This document shows, in pieces, positions 34,756 to 45,086 of a stretch of 64,000 nt of DNA (the first letter of the stretch is position 1; the number at the start of each line of letters is the position of its first letter). The notes beneath the pieces were generated by a model. The model was given only the letters and a program-made list of their open reading frames with translations. It was not told the DNA's origin and searched no databases. Location: NCBI GenBank assembly GCA_015698045.1, contig BLAL01000229.1:656001-720000 (forward strand), in the 5' to 3' direction. Source of the stretch: Rhizophagus clarus (Eukaryota > Glomeromycota > Glomeromycetes > Glomerales > Glomeraceae). A program made the translations under genes and the position numbers.

Positions 34756-37700
34756 TTTATATACGCGAAATAGATTTTTTACGTGTCAAAAAACTCAAAA
34801 AAATTTGATTTTTATTTTAAAATCTTATTGGACAGATCACAATATTACACAGATTTTGGAATTCGAATTCTTTTTTTTGTTGACAACTCCTCAAATTTGA
34901 AAATCGCACCATTTTGAAAATGGCGATAAAATCGTACCATTGAATTAATGCGAGATTTAGCGGTGAGTCTGTTAATACTTCTGCTAACAATAAGGCCTAT
35001 AAATAATAAATATTTATTAATACTTTTATAATAAATTATTACATAAATTGGAAAAATACCTGTCCATAACAAAGTCCTTTATCTGATATATAATCATTTG
35101 ATTCTTCAGAATCCATTGAAATAGCTATGTCGCTAAACCATACTTTATTATGATACCTGTTTGTGGCATGCATTATGGCACCATTTTCCAGTATTACCGA
35201 TCCGTATATGTTTATTTGGGTTTCACCAATAATTGTGAAACCATCAAGTAAATCTAAATATGAATCCAGACAACTTATAAATCTAGCAAAACCAGTCTGC
35301 ATTTTATTGTCTACGGAATCTTTTTTTTTATTAAAAAATGTATTTGCATCTTGTAAAGAGAATTCAAAGAATCTTGCAGAAAATTTACAAGTGCGAGGTG
35401 TTTTTGCCGGATTCACTGAATGTTGAGACATTCTAATAGATATTGCTTGACGTTTTATCTATTAATTTAATTTCCATCTTAAGTTATATAATAAATATAT
35501 ACAATAAATAAATTTTCAAATACTTACAGTTCGTAAAAGCTGAGGTTCGACATCTTTTTTATTGCTAATTTGGTAGGGTATTTTAACGAAATATTTGTGA
35601 AGACTTTCGTAAGTTTCTGTAGTATAGCCATTTATTGCGCCATAAGATCGTATTGAGTCAATAATATGATAAACCCATGAATGCAATTTAGGTAACTTCA
35701 AATTGGAAGGAGAAACAAATTTAAAAGCCTTGACAAACATCCGGGCCCATCTATGTATTGCATCCTAAAATTTAAATGTTAATTTAATTTATTTAATTTA
35801 AATTTTCAATTTTACTAAAATTTTAATACATACATTAAATTTCTCCAAGTCACTTTCACTAAATTCTTCATATCTACTTAAAATATACATTTCATTCCAA
35901 TATTCGTACAATTTTGTAAGATCATCATTATTTACAAAATTATCTACTTCGTTATTATTTTCATCATATAAATTATCAATAACAAATATCATGACTTTCA
36001 TCAAACTTCGATATTCACTAGCAGTTAATCTTGCAATTGACTGCAGTCCATTGGAAAAAATTTTAATGCCGGGAAAACGTGGAATTGCTGCTAGACGGCG
36101 ATCTACTTCTTCAACTAATTTATTACCATTAACATGTTGTGATTTTAAGATATCGCACGTGAAGATAATTTGATAACGAAATAATCCTAAATCTAAATGA
36201 TGCATTCTGTCAGGAACGGTAGTCAAGTAGATATTTATATTCCTTGATAATATAAATATTTATAATTAATATATATATATGTTATTATAATTATTTCTAC
36301 TTTTGCATACTTACGGTAAATCCCAAAAAAAATTATGTACAGATTCTATGCAAACAGATCTTTGTGTATCATTTTCAAAATGTTTACGCATTTCATCATG
36401 AGTTCTTAGTATTACATCGTTAACCGATAAATCTATATTTGCAAGATTTTCCCTTTTAACTAAACAGGAGTGACATGGAAGGTTTGAATTGGAGGATTTA
36501 TAAACTAAACAAAAACTTGCAGCCTCTGGCCAATCTGCAATAATAGTTGAAACTCTAGGATAAAACCAGGTATTTTCATTATTTATAAAAAGGTCTATAC
36601 CATCTTTTAATAAAATAATTGGTTCTAGTAAATGACGTAAAGATTTATGAAAGGTATCACGAACCAGATCTTTATTTGCAGCTTCTAAAATTGGTAAATA
36701 TCCCAAAAGTTGCTTTGCATCCTGTTTATTACGACGCCATATTGGGATATTACCTAATGTAATATATATTGGATGCAATTGACTTTTTCCTAATGTATCT
36801 GTAGTTGTTGCATCTGAATATAAAATAATTGATAATAATTTGGAACCAGTAGGTAAGGATTCTTGCGTAGTTTTCCACCATTTTCCAGTGTTTTGTTCAC
36901 TGTAAATACTTTCTCTATTATACTATAAAATAATATAAATAAATTAAAATAAATATTATTTAGATTATTGAATTAACTAATATTTACTATTTACCTCATA
37001 GTTTTCGTAAGATAGCGCAAAATTTTGTGTTATGTCAGGAACAGTTAAGATATTTTTGATGCACTGTATTAAGTTTTGATAATAAAGAAAATAATCTTTA
37101 TCCTCATGTTTTGTTATAAGAACTTTACTAAATTCTAAATTAGAAAACTTCATATTATTCATAAATGCTCGTCCCTGTTCGATATTTTTTGGTAATGGTG
37201 ATTCTGTAAGATTTGAATGTTTATTAAAAAAACGTATTATTTCATTACCACCTTTATTGTTTATTTTATATTTCGTTACTAATAACATTAGATCTTTATA
37301 AGCATCATTAGGAAATTCTGTGCAAGTTTTGGTATTGAGATTTTTGGGTTCTTCAAAAATTTCAGGCTCTTCAGATGAATCTAATATATTTTCAAAGTTA
37401 CTATCTTTAAGGCTCATCTCTGATATTGCACTTCCAATACTGTCAAATGACATATTTTGTACATCATTATCATCATCCACCTAAAATTATAAACCAAATG
37501 AGTTAGTATAATTTGAGCTTTTTCTTGAGAGCCTTAAAAAGAATAATCTGAAATAACATAATTACCTCAACTTTATCATTTTCATATTCACTACTTAGAT
37601 TACTTCTTGTATTCATTTCACTGCTATATTTTTCACTATCATTATTATCATCATGTTCTTCTACTTCTACTTCTACATTTTTTAAGCATTTTTGGGCGTG

Positions 37701-37760
37701 TTGAGTATATGCAAAGCGTTGACTAAATATTCGCATACAAAGGGGGCATTTGAAACTCAT

Positions 37761-38905
37761 GTTGCTAAATTAACGCATCAAATTTGATGAAAAGTATCAA
37801 TTCACTATTCAATTTATATGAGATTTTGTGTGCTAATAAAATTATATTTCATTGTAAAAATTTATGAATTAATTGAATGGATTACAATTGATTGAGTTAT
37901 TTGAATAGATACGACTACGCAAATTTACGCATTAATGAATGGAACTGGCTGTAAGAATCTGGTGGCTAATATCGCAGAATCATTCGCAAATTTACGCATT
38001 ATAGCAAAATTTAAAATATGCAAAACACTCAGCAATTTTGCTGCCAGGAACTTGTCGAGTTCGTGGGCTGGCAAATCTAAAAATAAATGTAACAAGTCTA
38101 TGATGTAACATATAAATATTGTTTATTATTTTGTTTACTATTTCAACTTGCCGGCAACCTGTCAACCTGCGAACCTGACAGCAAAAGTGCTAAATGTTTC
38201 GTATATTTTGAATTTGCTGTAACGGGCTGTAAGAATCCGGATGGCTAATACGGCTTATTCAATTGGCTAATCATCTGATAATCAGCCGCAAATTTATTGG
38301 CTTAACATATTTTACAATAATGGACGGATGATCAGCCACAAATTTATGCGATAATCAGTTATAAGCGTTCAAGATCACTATCAATCTGATCAGCCAAATG
38401 AGTTCACTGGCTGCAACTTTTTTTTTGCCATGCATGCATACAAAGCTCCAACATGTGTAACATCTTATTTTTTTATAAATGGGTGTTGATTAATACTTCG
38501 ATTGTACTATATGCTTTTACGAGAGTTTTTTTAAAAATTCTCTCATGAAAGTGTTACAATTTTTTTTTTGTAATATCACGATGCAAAATTTTTGCATTAG
38601 TTCATTCATTTTTCGTAATATTTCGCATTAGTTTATCCATTTTTCGCAATATTTCGCAAGTTTTTTTTCTTTTTTAGTATAGAATGGCGGAAATGACGTT
38701 ATGACAGCTTGCCTCCTTTTTCTGAACATCTGGTTCATGTATTTCCCCTTTTTCGTATTTTTAGTTCCTCATTTTCAAATTTCTGGTTCATGTCTTTCCC
38801 CTTTTTCTCATATTTTTCTCCTTTCGTATTTCTAGTTCCTCTTCAAATTTCTAGTAATATCTTTTTCTCCTTTTCGAGTTTAGTTCATATTTCCTCCCTC
38901 ACATA
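37761..38905. promoter_or_regulatory. central divergent region of the Plavaka-like element
   Basis: It lies between the divergent transposase and passenger genes. It holds repeated blocks: 'cgcaaatttacgcatta' (37,918, 37,986), 'ctgtaagaatcyggtggcta' (37,950, 38,228) and 'gctaatcatctgataatcag' near 38,268. 38,700-38,890 is a pyrimidine-rich stretch with repeated 'tttcccctttttc' and 'tttctagttcctc' units of about 60 bp. It probably carries both promoters. Confidence 0.45.
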
Positions 38906-39062
38906 TGGGGTCTTTGCAATAGAAAGGTACAAAACTCAAAAAAAATTTTAAATTTATTTTATATGCTAATTATGTTTTTTATACTAAAATAAGTGTAAAT
39001 TTAATATTAATTAAATTTTTATTTTTTTTTGAGTTTCGTACCTTTCTATTGCAAAGACCCCA
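38906..39062. repeat. 157-bp MITE with 42-bp near-perfect TIRs, TA-flanked
   Basis: The left end is TGGGGTCTTTGCAATAGAAA continuing ggtacaaaactcaaaaaaaa; the right end is the inverse with one visible mismatch. TA is duplicated at 38,904-38,905 and 39,063-39,064. The very high arm identity suggests a recent insertion. It ends 11 bp before the ATG of the passenger gene, so it must form that gene's core promoter or leader. Confidence 0.8.
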
Positions 39063-39072
39063 TATTATCCTG

Positions 39073-40418
39073 ATGGCTACAAAACGTGGTGAAAAACGAA
39101 ATATTGATGATAATGAAAGAATCTCAAGACGTAATACTGAGAAGAGTAGTGAAGCTGAGAAACGAATAAGATTATCAGACGATAACGTTGAAGGTATATA
39201 TGACATGATATGTATCATATTTTTTATAAGAAATTATATAATATATAGTAAATTATATTTTATTGTTAAAGTTAATAAAAAATCAATAGAGAAACTATTA
39301 AGAACCAATTCGCAGATAATTTCTAAGCTTGAAGTTCTTATCACCGGACAAAAAAATCTCAAAACCCGTCTCTCAGGTATAGAAAAAAAGCTCAACGATG
39401 ATAACAAAAATAATAATACAATAGATCCGGAGTATATAAAGGTAATAAAGATGAATATTATTTAATGTAAACCTGAAATGCTAACCTCGTTTGATTAGGA
39501 GTTCATTAAGAAGGTGTCGAAAATTTTATTTGAAAATTTTATTTATCCTTCGCAAGACGAGTACAGACTCGCTACCGAAAAATATTTAAAAGACGAAAAT
39601 CCGGAATTTATACGCCAGTTCAAAAAAAATCAATGGATTATTTTTTTCGAAAAAAAAATTGTCCCGACTGTAAGTTAAAGCAATTATGAATTTTATTAAA
39701 TTTCATACTAATATTTTTTTTTAATAGTTAGTACAACAACATAGAAGCATACGAGGGACGTTCACGTCTAGAGTCAAAGATGTTATGTATTCTGTTTTTG
39801 AAGCGACTGGGCATAAATTACCGTCTATTAACACTCAGGTTAGTCCGTCAAAGATTCAGGAATGGAAGAGTAAGCCAGAGGTGAAAAGATGTTACAATAA
39901 CCTATTTAAAAAGGTTAAAGATGGGCAACCTACGACATATATATCGCTAATAATCGATAAGTTGTGAAAAGAAAATAAAAATCCCTCAAAAACCCAAATA
40001 GCTTATGCGATTAGCATATGTGAAACGTACTTAAATCCTAATAATCAAAACATTCAAATGAGCGAAAGTATAATGAAGTCGAAGATAATCAACAACTTAG
40101 TAAGTTTTTAATTTACAATTTGCAAAATGTGAATTATTTGAATTACAGTTTATTTATTTATTTATTTATTTTTAGCAAAAGTTGGAAAATAGGGATAAAT
40201 TTACACATTCGGACGACGATTCTCATGATGGTAATGATGTAGATAATGGTGGTGATGGAGCAGCTGACGATGGAGCAGGTATGGCTGACGATGGTGCGAC
40301 TAACGATGGTAGGCCTAACAATAGTGCGGCTAACGATAGTGCGGCCAACAATGGTGCGGCTAACGATGGCATAGCTGACGATAATATACTTTCTAGTGAT
40401 GCTTATAACACGGAGTAG
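39073..40418 (+). pseudogene. coiled-coil passenger gene of the Plavaka-like element, one stop
   Basis: Five exons (39073-39193, 39272-39441, 39499-39669, 39728-40099, 40176-40418) join in frame to 359 codons with one internal TGA at 39,965-39,967. The order is: a Lys/Arg-rich start (MATKRGEKRNIDD), a heptad-like coiled coil (KKSIEKLLRTNSQIISKLEV to KTRLSGIEKKL), a globular part with KYLKDENPEFIRQFKKNQW and SRVKDVMYSVFE, and the block NPSKTQIAYAISICETYLNP after the stop. The tail is acidic and built of short Ala-Asp/Asn-Asp-Gly repeats. I recognise no named domain. Conservation of exon joins suggests a real element gene, perhaps a second transposition protein. Confidence 0.6.
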
Positions 40419-40999
40419 GAAGGTCGGTATGTAAATAGTTTATTAGAGAATTATGGGTTGCATAGGAAATAAATATTATTTTTTATATATATCACACGTA
40501 ATAGCATTTTTTTTACCATAATAATATAGTTTTAATAAATAAAATGGTTATTAATTCTTAACAATACGGGTGTGACATAAATAAATCGTAGCTGAAATTT
40601 GTGTTCAATTTGTGTTCAATTTGTGTTGATAATTCTGGTAAAAAATTTGTTAATTTTGGCCAAATTTCGTTAAATTTGTTGAATTTGTGTTGAATTTGTG
40701 TTGATAATTTTTAATTTATTACGAGGGGATGATATTTAGTAATTGTGCATATACAATTTCTGTAACGATGTACATGATTTTTTAAAATGCAGATTTCCGT
40801 AATTTTACGATATCGTATTTTCTGGCCAATCAAAATTAGGTTGATCCTTGCATGTGATTTAATCATTTAATCATGCACGCGTTTTTTGTCTTATTTATTT
40901 TTGTCTCTTATTTCTTTATTCTTTTGTTCAATATTTTTAATTTTTTTGTCTCTTCTTTCTATTATTTCTTTAATTATATACAATATATTTACATATATT

Positions 41000-41700
41000 T
41001 CATAATTTATTGCTTTGCAGGTATAGAAATATTTGTTTATTAATACTAATTATTTTCGTTTTTTTTACCTCTTTGTTACTTTGTATCGTAATACTAACAA
41101 TAATATCCATGTTTCCTTTATTCCTTTTTACTTGTACTTTAATACTAACGATACTAACAATACTAACAACATGTTTATTTTTTCCTTTCTCTTTATTTCT
41201 TTATTCTCTTTGCAGGTATAGAAATATTTATTTATTAATACTAATTATTTTAATATTAACGCGTTTTTTTTACCTCTTTGTTACTTTGTATCGTAATACT
41301 AACAATAATATCCATGTTTTCTTTATTCCTTTTTACTTGTACTTTAATACTAACGATACTAACAATACTAACAACATGTTTTTTTTCCTTTCTCTTTATT
41401 TCTTTATTCTTTTGTTCAATTACTTTGCAGGTATAGAAATATTTATTTATTAATACTAATTATTTTAATATTAACGCGTTTTTTTTTACCTCTTTGTTAC
41501 TTTATGTCATAATACTAACAATACTATCTACGTTTCCTTTATTCCTTTTTACTTGTACTTTAATACTAACGATAATATCCATGTTTCTTTTACTCCTTTT
41601 ACTGTTTCTTTAACTCTTTTTACCTTAATACTAACAATACTAACAATATTTCTTTTATCTTTATATCTAATACCAACGTTACTATAGCTGTTTCTCTTCT
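41000..41700. repeat. tandem repeat, about 195-215 bp unit, 3 copies
   Basis: 'tttgcaggtatagaaatatt' occurs at 41,015, 41,209 and 41,425, each followed by 'ttaatactaattattt', 'tttgttactttgtatcgtaa', 'tactaacaataatatccatg' and a pyrimidine-rich spacer. The same array, slightly shorter, lies at 51,490-51,980 in copy B. Open frames across it are a by-product of the repeat. Confidence 0.75.
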
Positions 41701-41839
41701 TTTTACATCTAATTGTATCGTTACTCTTTCTTTTTTTACTTTTATGTATTCTGTATATAGTAATAAATACTTGTAATTTTTATAATTTAATTCATATTAT
41801 ATCTAATAAAATATACATTATATAAACTTATAGTACAAA

Positions 41840-42245
41840 AATGAATTTTGAAACATTACAAAATATTTATGTAAAATTACGAATCGTCAAAATATTTTAA
41901 AAAGTTGCGAAATATTACCCAATAAAATTACACAATATTACAAACCGTAAAATTACGAAACTTTGCATATCGTAATATTTCGAAATATTTTAAAAAGTTA
42001 CAAAATATTACGCTTACGCAAACTTGCGGCGGGTCTGGAAACTTACGAAATATTATGTAAAATTACGAAATATTGTGAATGCGTAAAATTACAGAATATT
42101 ACGAACTGTAAAATTACGAAACTTTGCATATCATAATATTTCGAAATATTTTAAAAAGTTACAAAATATTACTCTTCCGCAAACTTGCGGCAGGTCTGGA
42201 AACTTACGAAATATTACAATGCGTAATCTTGTGCAACTTTTCGCA
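41840..42245. repeat. right subterminal array of outer element A
   Basis: Blocks such as 'aattacgaaactttgcatat', 'cgtaatatttcgaaatattt' and 'gcaaacttgcggcrggtctg' occur twice with about 177-bp spacing (41,960-42,040 and 42,120-42,200). Motif content mirrors the left array, but the 50-bp phasing is absent. The same sequence recurs at 53,720-54,150. Confidence 0.65.
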
Positions 42246-43034
42246 CTATAAAATTTCCTGATGACTATTACAAAAGAAAGCTTCAAATATATTCAGCAAT
42301 TTGAAAATGGCTTGAGAATACATTCTATATACTCTTTTAGATAATACCACAGTTTAACAACTGACCTCTCCTTCAGAATCAGTAGACTTTACGATTGTGA
42401 TAAAATCTAAAAAATATGAAAAATATGCTATTTTCATACCTGTTTAACAGCCCCACTATTTATTTAAAAGCAATTAAAGTATCAAAGTATTGTTAATATT
42501 GTAAAAGATAAGTAAAGAGAAAAGAAGACTAATGTTAAAGATGGTAAAGTGTATTTTTAGAAAATAAACAAAAAAATCATGCATTAATTCATGCATTTAG
42601 TTAAAGTAATTTTAATTGGTTAATTTTAATATATTATTATATCATATATAAAGATTAATATGATTTTATTGGTTGATTGCACAACTACTCCTGCCCAATT
42701 CCTACCCCCTGGTATTATATTATTATTTATTATATAATATATTCACGTTTGAGAATACTGTCTACTTCAAATTTACTACTTAATAACTTGATATTAACTA
42801 TTGCAAAGTTGAAGTTTTTGTAATTATTACGGAATTTTTTTTATGTCTTTATTAAAAAAAGTTAATCTTTTGATATTGCGTATAATGAATAAGTACTTAT
42901 AATAAAGATATTAACTGTAACTGTAATTATAAGACACAGTGTTGTAAGTAATAGGTTGCAACCTAGCTTTTTCAAAGCGCAAAAGTTGTAATGCCGTCAT
43001 TGTGCTGTAATGTTGTAATTATGCCGTAATTATG

Positions 43035-43500
43035 ATTGGCTTATTTTAATGAGATCATTAATAAAATCACAGCTCTTTTTTTATTAACAAATTATTTCAT
43101 TAACAAAATCGCAATTGCAGCTTTTTTATTAATAAAATCACGGCTTATTTTTATTAATAAAATCACGGCTTTTTTTTATTAACAAAATCACGGCTTTTTT
43201 TATTAATAAAATCGCAGCTTTTTTATTAATAAAATCATGGCTTTTTTTATTAACAAAATCGCGACTTTTTTCATTAATAAAATCGCGGCTTTTTTCATTA
43301 ATAAAATTGCAGCTTATTTTTATTAATAAAATCACAGCTTATTTTTTATTAATAAAATCACGGCTTATTTTTATTAATAAAATCGTGGCTTTTTTTATTA
43401 ATAAAATTGTGGTTTTTTTATTAATAAAATCGTTTATTAATAAAATCGCAGCTTTCTTTATTAATAAAATCGCAGCTTTTTTTATTAATTTGTATTAAAA
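43035..43500. repeat. minisatellite, 26-28 bp unit, about 16 copies
   Basis: Near-perfect repeats of 'tttattaataaaatcgcggc' followed by a T run; the variable position gives cacggc, cgcagc, cgtggc or catggc. Continuous frames on both strands (F-I-N-K-I type peptides) are artefacts. The flanks 42,264-43,034 and 43,500-44,237 are AT-rich; they contain scattered 'attacggcataatt' words but no gene. Confidence 0.85.
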
Positions 43501-44245
43501 AATATTAACCATTTTATTATTACTAATACGAATTAAAAAAACATTAAACGTTTTTAACATTTTTTTTATTAATAAGAATTAAAAAATGTTATCACATTAA
43601 TACTATATATACCAAAACTATGCTGTGGCACTATGTAGGGAGTTTTGGCAGGCAACCTTAGACGGCATTAAGGCATTACAGCCTAATTACGACATTATGG
43701 CCCAATTATGACATTACGGCCTAATTACAGTATTACGAAAAGTGTCATAACTGTAATGCCGTATGTTGTAATATTACGGCATCGTCTAATCAATTACGGC
43801 TAAAATCTTTAACTTATAATAAAAAAAAAGTTCATGCTTAGACGAATGTAAATTAGGATAAAAAAACTCATCATTTTTGAAAAATTGAAAATTTGCAAAT
43901 TACTCAGATTTTTATATAATAAGTTGATTTACAAAAAAATCACTTGATTTTTAATATAATAAGTAAGAATTCGAAATTATCTGTAACAATAAATTTTTTA
44001 TACTCACGTATATTATTTACATAATAATTTGTACTTAGATTTTTATATAATAGGTTAAAAGGATTTTATTTGTAATGACAGAAATAAGTTCTAAATTTTT
44101 CACTCAAAAAAAAAAATTTTTTTTTCTTATAAAAAAAAATTTATTTGAATAGTTATTCAAATTTTTTTTATTTTTTATCAGATTTTTTTCAATTTTGTTT
44201 ACAATTAAACTTTATTGTAGCAATGTATAATTATAGTGTAAAGAA

Positions 44246-45078
44246 CAGTATTCAGTAAATGATTTGAAATGACAAATGACTCAAATGACAAGTCATTTGT
44301 CATTTGTCATTTGGAACTCAAATGATCAGTCATTTAAGTCATTTGAAAAATATTAAATATTTCAAGAATTATTATTAATTATTTTGTTTATTTTAAAATA
44401 AAGAAACAAAATATTGAAACAAAATTTATTTAGCATATGTAATAAAAAAAGTTTTAATAGTAGTGAAAGAGTGTTGAATCACGTGATTTATTATTATTTT
44501 TATTGGTAGAAATAATTTCTTTTTATGCCTATTTAATCATAAACTCCATTTTTTTTTTTATAAATAATATTACATTTATTTAATGAAAATTGTTCCACTA
44601 TTAATAATCTCATTTACCAACAAGATTATTATTCACTGATCATCATTTTATCAATAAAGTTATTTCATCAATAAAGTTATTTTATCAATGGGTTTATTTT
44701 ATCAACAAAAGCAATAAAAGCTAATAAATTTGCAATAATTGTAACTCATATACTGCATATAGAACCTATTTTTTGCATGTGAAATTTTATTTATGCATAC
44801 AATATTAATAATTTTTGCTATCATTGGTTAGGCGACTATGATTTGCGATTTTACATCATGTAATAATGTAATTAAATTGTCCAATAGTCTTTCTGTATTT
44901 TAGTGACAAATGACCAAATGACAAATGATGCAAATGACAGTCAAATGATACCCAATCATTTGGCATTTGGTCATTTACAAAATGACAAAATGACAAATGC
45001 CAAATGATAGGGTGTCATTTGGCCAAATGACTCCTAATCTGAAAAATAGTCAAATAACCAGATCATTACCGAATACTA
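44246..45078. mobile_element. non-autonomous hAT-like element, 833 bp, CAAATGAC arrays
   Basis: The ends are CAGTATTCAGTAAATGATTT and, in reverse complement, TAGTATTCGGTAATGATCTG. They are flanked by an exact 8-bp direct repeat GTAAAGAA (44,238-44,245 and 45,079-45,086), the target-duplication length of hAT transposons. Inside each end lies a cluster of the octamer CAAATGAC and its reverse complement, about five near the left end and more than ten near the right. No transposase frame. Such octamer arrays are usual binding sites for hAT transposases. Confidence 0.75.
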
Positions 45079-45086
45079 GTAAAGAA

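Larger units (their letters stand above)
31520..34926. mobile_element. Tc1/mariner-like element with two convergent genes
   Basis: 3,407 bp. The left end is TCGCCTTTTTCAAAATGGTG and continues CGATTTT; the right end in reverse complement is TCGCCATTTTCAAAATGGTG and continues the same way, so TIRs are 26/27 identical. TA lies on both sides (31,518-31,519 and 34,927-34,928). Removing the element and one TA restores the host transposase reading frame exactly, which proves the boundaries. Inside are an intact DD34E transposase (+) and a cargo gene (-) facing each other with about 140 bp between. The TIR itself contains the near palindrome CATTTTcAAAATG. Confidence 0.9.
31363..37760 (-). pseudogene. 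Plavaka-like transposase, split by a TA transposon insertion
   Basis: Exons: 37760-37566, 37480-36995, 36922-36315, 36242-35834, 35764-35528, 35458-35060 and a last exon 34996-34927 plus 31517-31363, now separated by the 3.4-kb mariner-like insertion. Removing the insertion and one TA keeps frame: 853 codons with no other stop or shift. A C2HC finger lies at 5-25 (CPLC...H...C). The catalytic core shows IILYSDATT (Asp264), VPDRMHHLDLGLF (Asp441/Asp447) and ETYESLHKYF (Glu619), and also the PIWRRNKQDAKQLLGYLPIL block typical of fungal Plavaka (CMC/KDZ-type) transposases. The C-terminus, ending in FVNKYIF, is typical of this family. As it stands, the protein would be cut after about residue 800 and lose the last ~50 residues, replaced by read-through into the insertion. 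The disruption looks recent because nothing else has decayed. Confidence 0.85.
31025..40790. mobile_element. Plavaka-like DNA transposon bounded by a ~210-bp inverted repeat
   Basis: 31,043-31,250 (with 'ttactaaatatcatcccctt' and repeated 'acacaaattcaacacaaatt') is the inverted counterpart of 40,555-40,765 (repeated 'aatttgtgttcaatttgtgt' and 'aggggatgatatttagtaat'). Both contain an 'aaatttggccaaaattaata'-type stretch. The pair encloses the transposase (-) and passenger (+) genes, divergent from a 1.3-kb central region. Copy B keeps only the left arm (about 50,995-51,250), so it is a deletion derivative. Outer limits are approximate. Confidence 0.65.
29194..42263. mobile_element. outer 13-kb TIR transposon (copy A) with nested elements
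   Basis: The ends are CATCAGGAAATTTTATAG (29,194) and its inverted partner CTATAAAATTTCCTGATG (ending 42,263), followed inwards on each side by 'gcgaaaaattgcg' type sequence and arrays of cgtaatatt motifs. The same two ends bound copy B at 46,443-54,163, which validates the boundaries. Between them are a Myb/SANT-like gene, a second long inverted repeat (about 31,025-40,790) carrying a Plavaka-like transposase and a passenger gene, a TA-inserted Tc1/mariner-like element and a small MITE. No clear target duplication is seen. A Myb/SANT-like partner gene is typical of PIF/Harbinger elements, so the outer element might belong there, but no Harbinger nuclease is present. Confidence 0.75.

Noticed and set aside
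41010-41453. 147-codon plus-strand hydrophobic frame
   Set aside because: It lies wholly in a 200-bp tandem array; the hydrophobic look comes from T-rich repeats.
43035-43500. Regularly spaced short repeats resembling a CRISPR array
   Set aside because: Units are contiguous with no unique spacers and the host is eukaryotic; it is a minisatellite.
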